Source: QHXW01 sp035297145 (lineage in GTDB: Bacteria > Acidobacteriota > Terriglobia > Bryobacterales > Bryobacteraceae). From it: 53,361 nt of DNA. This document shows positions 52,826 to 53,361 of this stretch, piece by piece. The notes under the pieces were generated by a model, which saw only the letters and a program-made list of their open reading frames with translations, was not told the origin of the DNA and did not search any database. The stretch covers positions 1 to 53,361 of the forward strand of contig DATGZN010000023.1 in assembly GCA_035297145.1 (NCBI GenBank), given 5' to 3'. Each line of letters begins with the position of its first letter. Position 1 is the first letter of the stretch. The position numbers were made by a program, and so were the translations under genes.

Positions 52826-53361
52826 GCCTTGTGTCCGAACACAATTTCGAACTCGAATGGTGGCCAATCGACCGCCCGCGAGACTACCCAAAGAACGCCC
52901 GGAAGTGGAGTGCGCGGGCAGTTGACACGGTGGCGGCTTCGATCCGCGAGTATGGCTGGAAACAGCCGATCGTTTGCGACAGCGAAGATGTAATTGTCAT
53001 CGGCCACCTGCGCCGCGCAGCTGGACGAAAAGCGGGGATGACCGAGTGCCCGGTTCACGTCGCGCATGATCTCACGCCGGAACAGGTCCGTGGGTTGCGG
53101 CTGATGGACAACCGCAGTCACGAGGAAGCCGGATGGGACTTCGAACTACTCGGCCCGGAATTGATTGACCTGCAGCGCCTGGGCTTCGGCCTCGAGCTCA
53201 CTGGCTTCGATGAACAAGAACTTGCCCGCGCGATGATGCAGAAGACTGACGGCCTGACCGACCCTGATGAGTGCCCGCTTGTTCCCGACAATCCCGTGTC
53301 AGTGCTGGGCGACCTGTGGTTGTTGGGGCCGCATCGCTTGCTATGTGGAAGTTGCTTGGAC
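52822..53361 (+). CDS. ParB-like nuclease domain / DNA methylase, cut by the window edge
   Basis: 180 codons are visible and the frame runs off the right edge. The GTG overlaps the terminase stop by 4 bases (GTGA). The N-terminus has a ParB-like domain: DYPKNARKWS (21-30), SIREYGWKQPIV (40-51) and GHLRRAAGRKAG (61-72). The visible C-terminal end VLGDLWLLGPHRLLCGSC matches the start of the DNA methylase part in the common prophage ParB-methylase fusions, which modify phage DNA. Position after the terminase small subunit is usual. The methylase catalytic motif (DPPY) is not in the window. Confidence 0.88.
   Translation, partial: MSLVSEHNFELEWWPIDRPRDYPKNARKWSARAVDTVAASIREYGWKQPIVCDSEDVIVIGHLRRAAGRKAGMTECPVHVAHDLTPEQVRGLRLMDNRSHEEAGWDFELLGPELIDLQRLGFGLELTGFDEQELARAMMQKTDGLTDPDECPLVPDNPVSVLGDLWLLGPHRLLCGSCLD

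Overview
The window reads as an Acidobacteria chromosome, most like the Solibacter/Bryobacter group. The markers are a MacB-like permease with no ATPase next to it, an Oar-type TonB-dependent receptor beside a winged-helix/beta-propeller membrane protein, a CRTAC1 (FG-GAP plus ASPIC) protein, a PEP-CTERM protein, and many short palindromic repeats between genes. This placement comes from family knowledge; no database search was possible.

Left part (1-25.9 kb) is ordinary chromosome: a SYLF lipid-binding protein cut by the window edge, a PEP-CTERM protein, a PPK2 polyphosphate kinase, a broken SRPBCC gene, a DUF4157-like protein without its metalloprotease motif, a nitrilase-family hydrolase, two hypothetical proteins set among repeats, a 39-residue ORF, the permease, a CBS-pair protein, a pseudo-receiver, the CRTAC1 and TPR proteins (convergent), the TonB receptor divergent from the propeller protein, a decayed Ig-like/PQQ-like gene, a thioredoxin-fold protein and a KimA-type potassium transporter. 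Between 4.1 and 7.1 kb there are several repeat families: four copies of a ~92 bp inverted-repeat element, a 113 bp direct repeat, an identical 26 bp repeat, and RAYT/REP-like tracts.

A tRNA-Glu(CTC) at 25.93 kb marks the start of an accessory region that fills the rest of the window. It has three blocks. (a) 27.4-32.4 kb, + strand: a tight three-gene operon encoding a SIR2 domain fused to a SAMHD1/dGTPase-like HD domain, an unrecognised 335-residue protein, and an ImmA/IrrE-like HExxH peptidase. This is the best candidate for an undescribed defence system. (b) 32.7-49 kb: a truncated tyrosine recombinase; a GHKL ATPase fused to an HExxH peptidase; a protein with two PD-(D/E)xK-like motifs; and, on the opposite strand, a 12.5 kb cluster of SF1 helicase-nuclease, SNF2 helicase, SbcD-like nuclease and SbcC-like ATPase, the last three with overlapping reading frames. 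Together these look like a DNA-processing anti-phage or anti-plasmid island. (c) 49.5 kb to the end: prophage-type genes (MerR-like regulator, helix-turn-helix replication-type protein, P27-type terminase small subunit, ParB-like/DNA methylase cut by the window edge).

My inference is that a defence-rich integrated element or decayed prophage starts near the tRNA and is broken by recombination at the integrase fragment. No second attachment site, CRISPR array, rRNA or intact transposase was seen.
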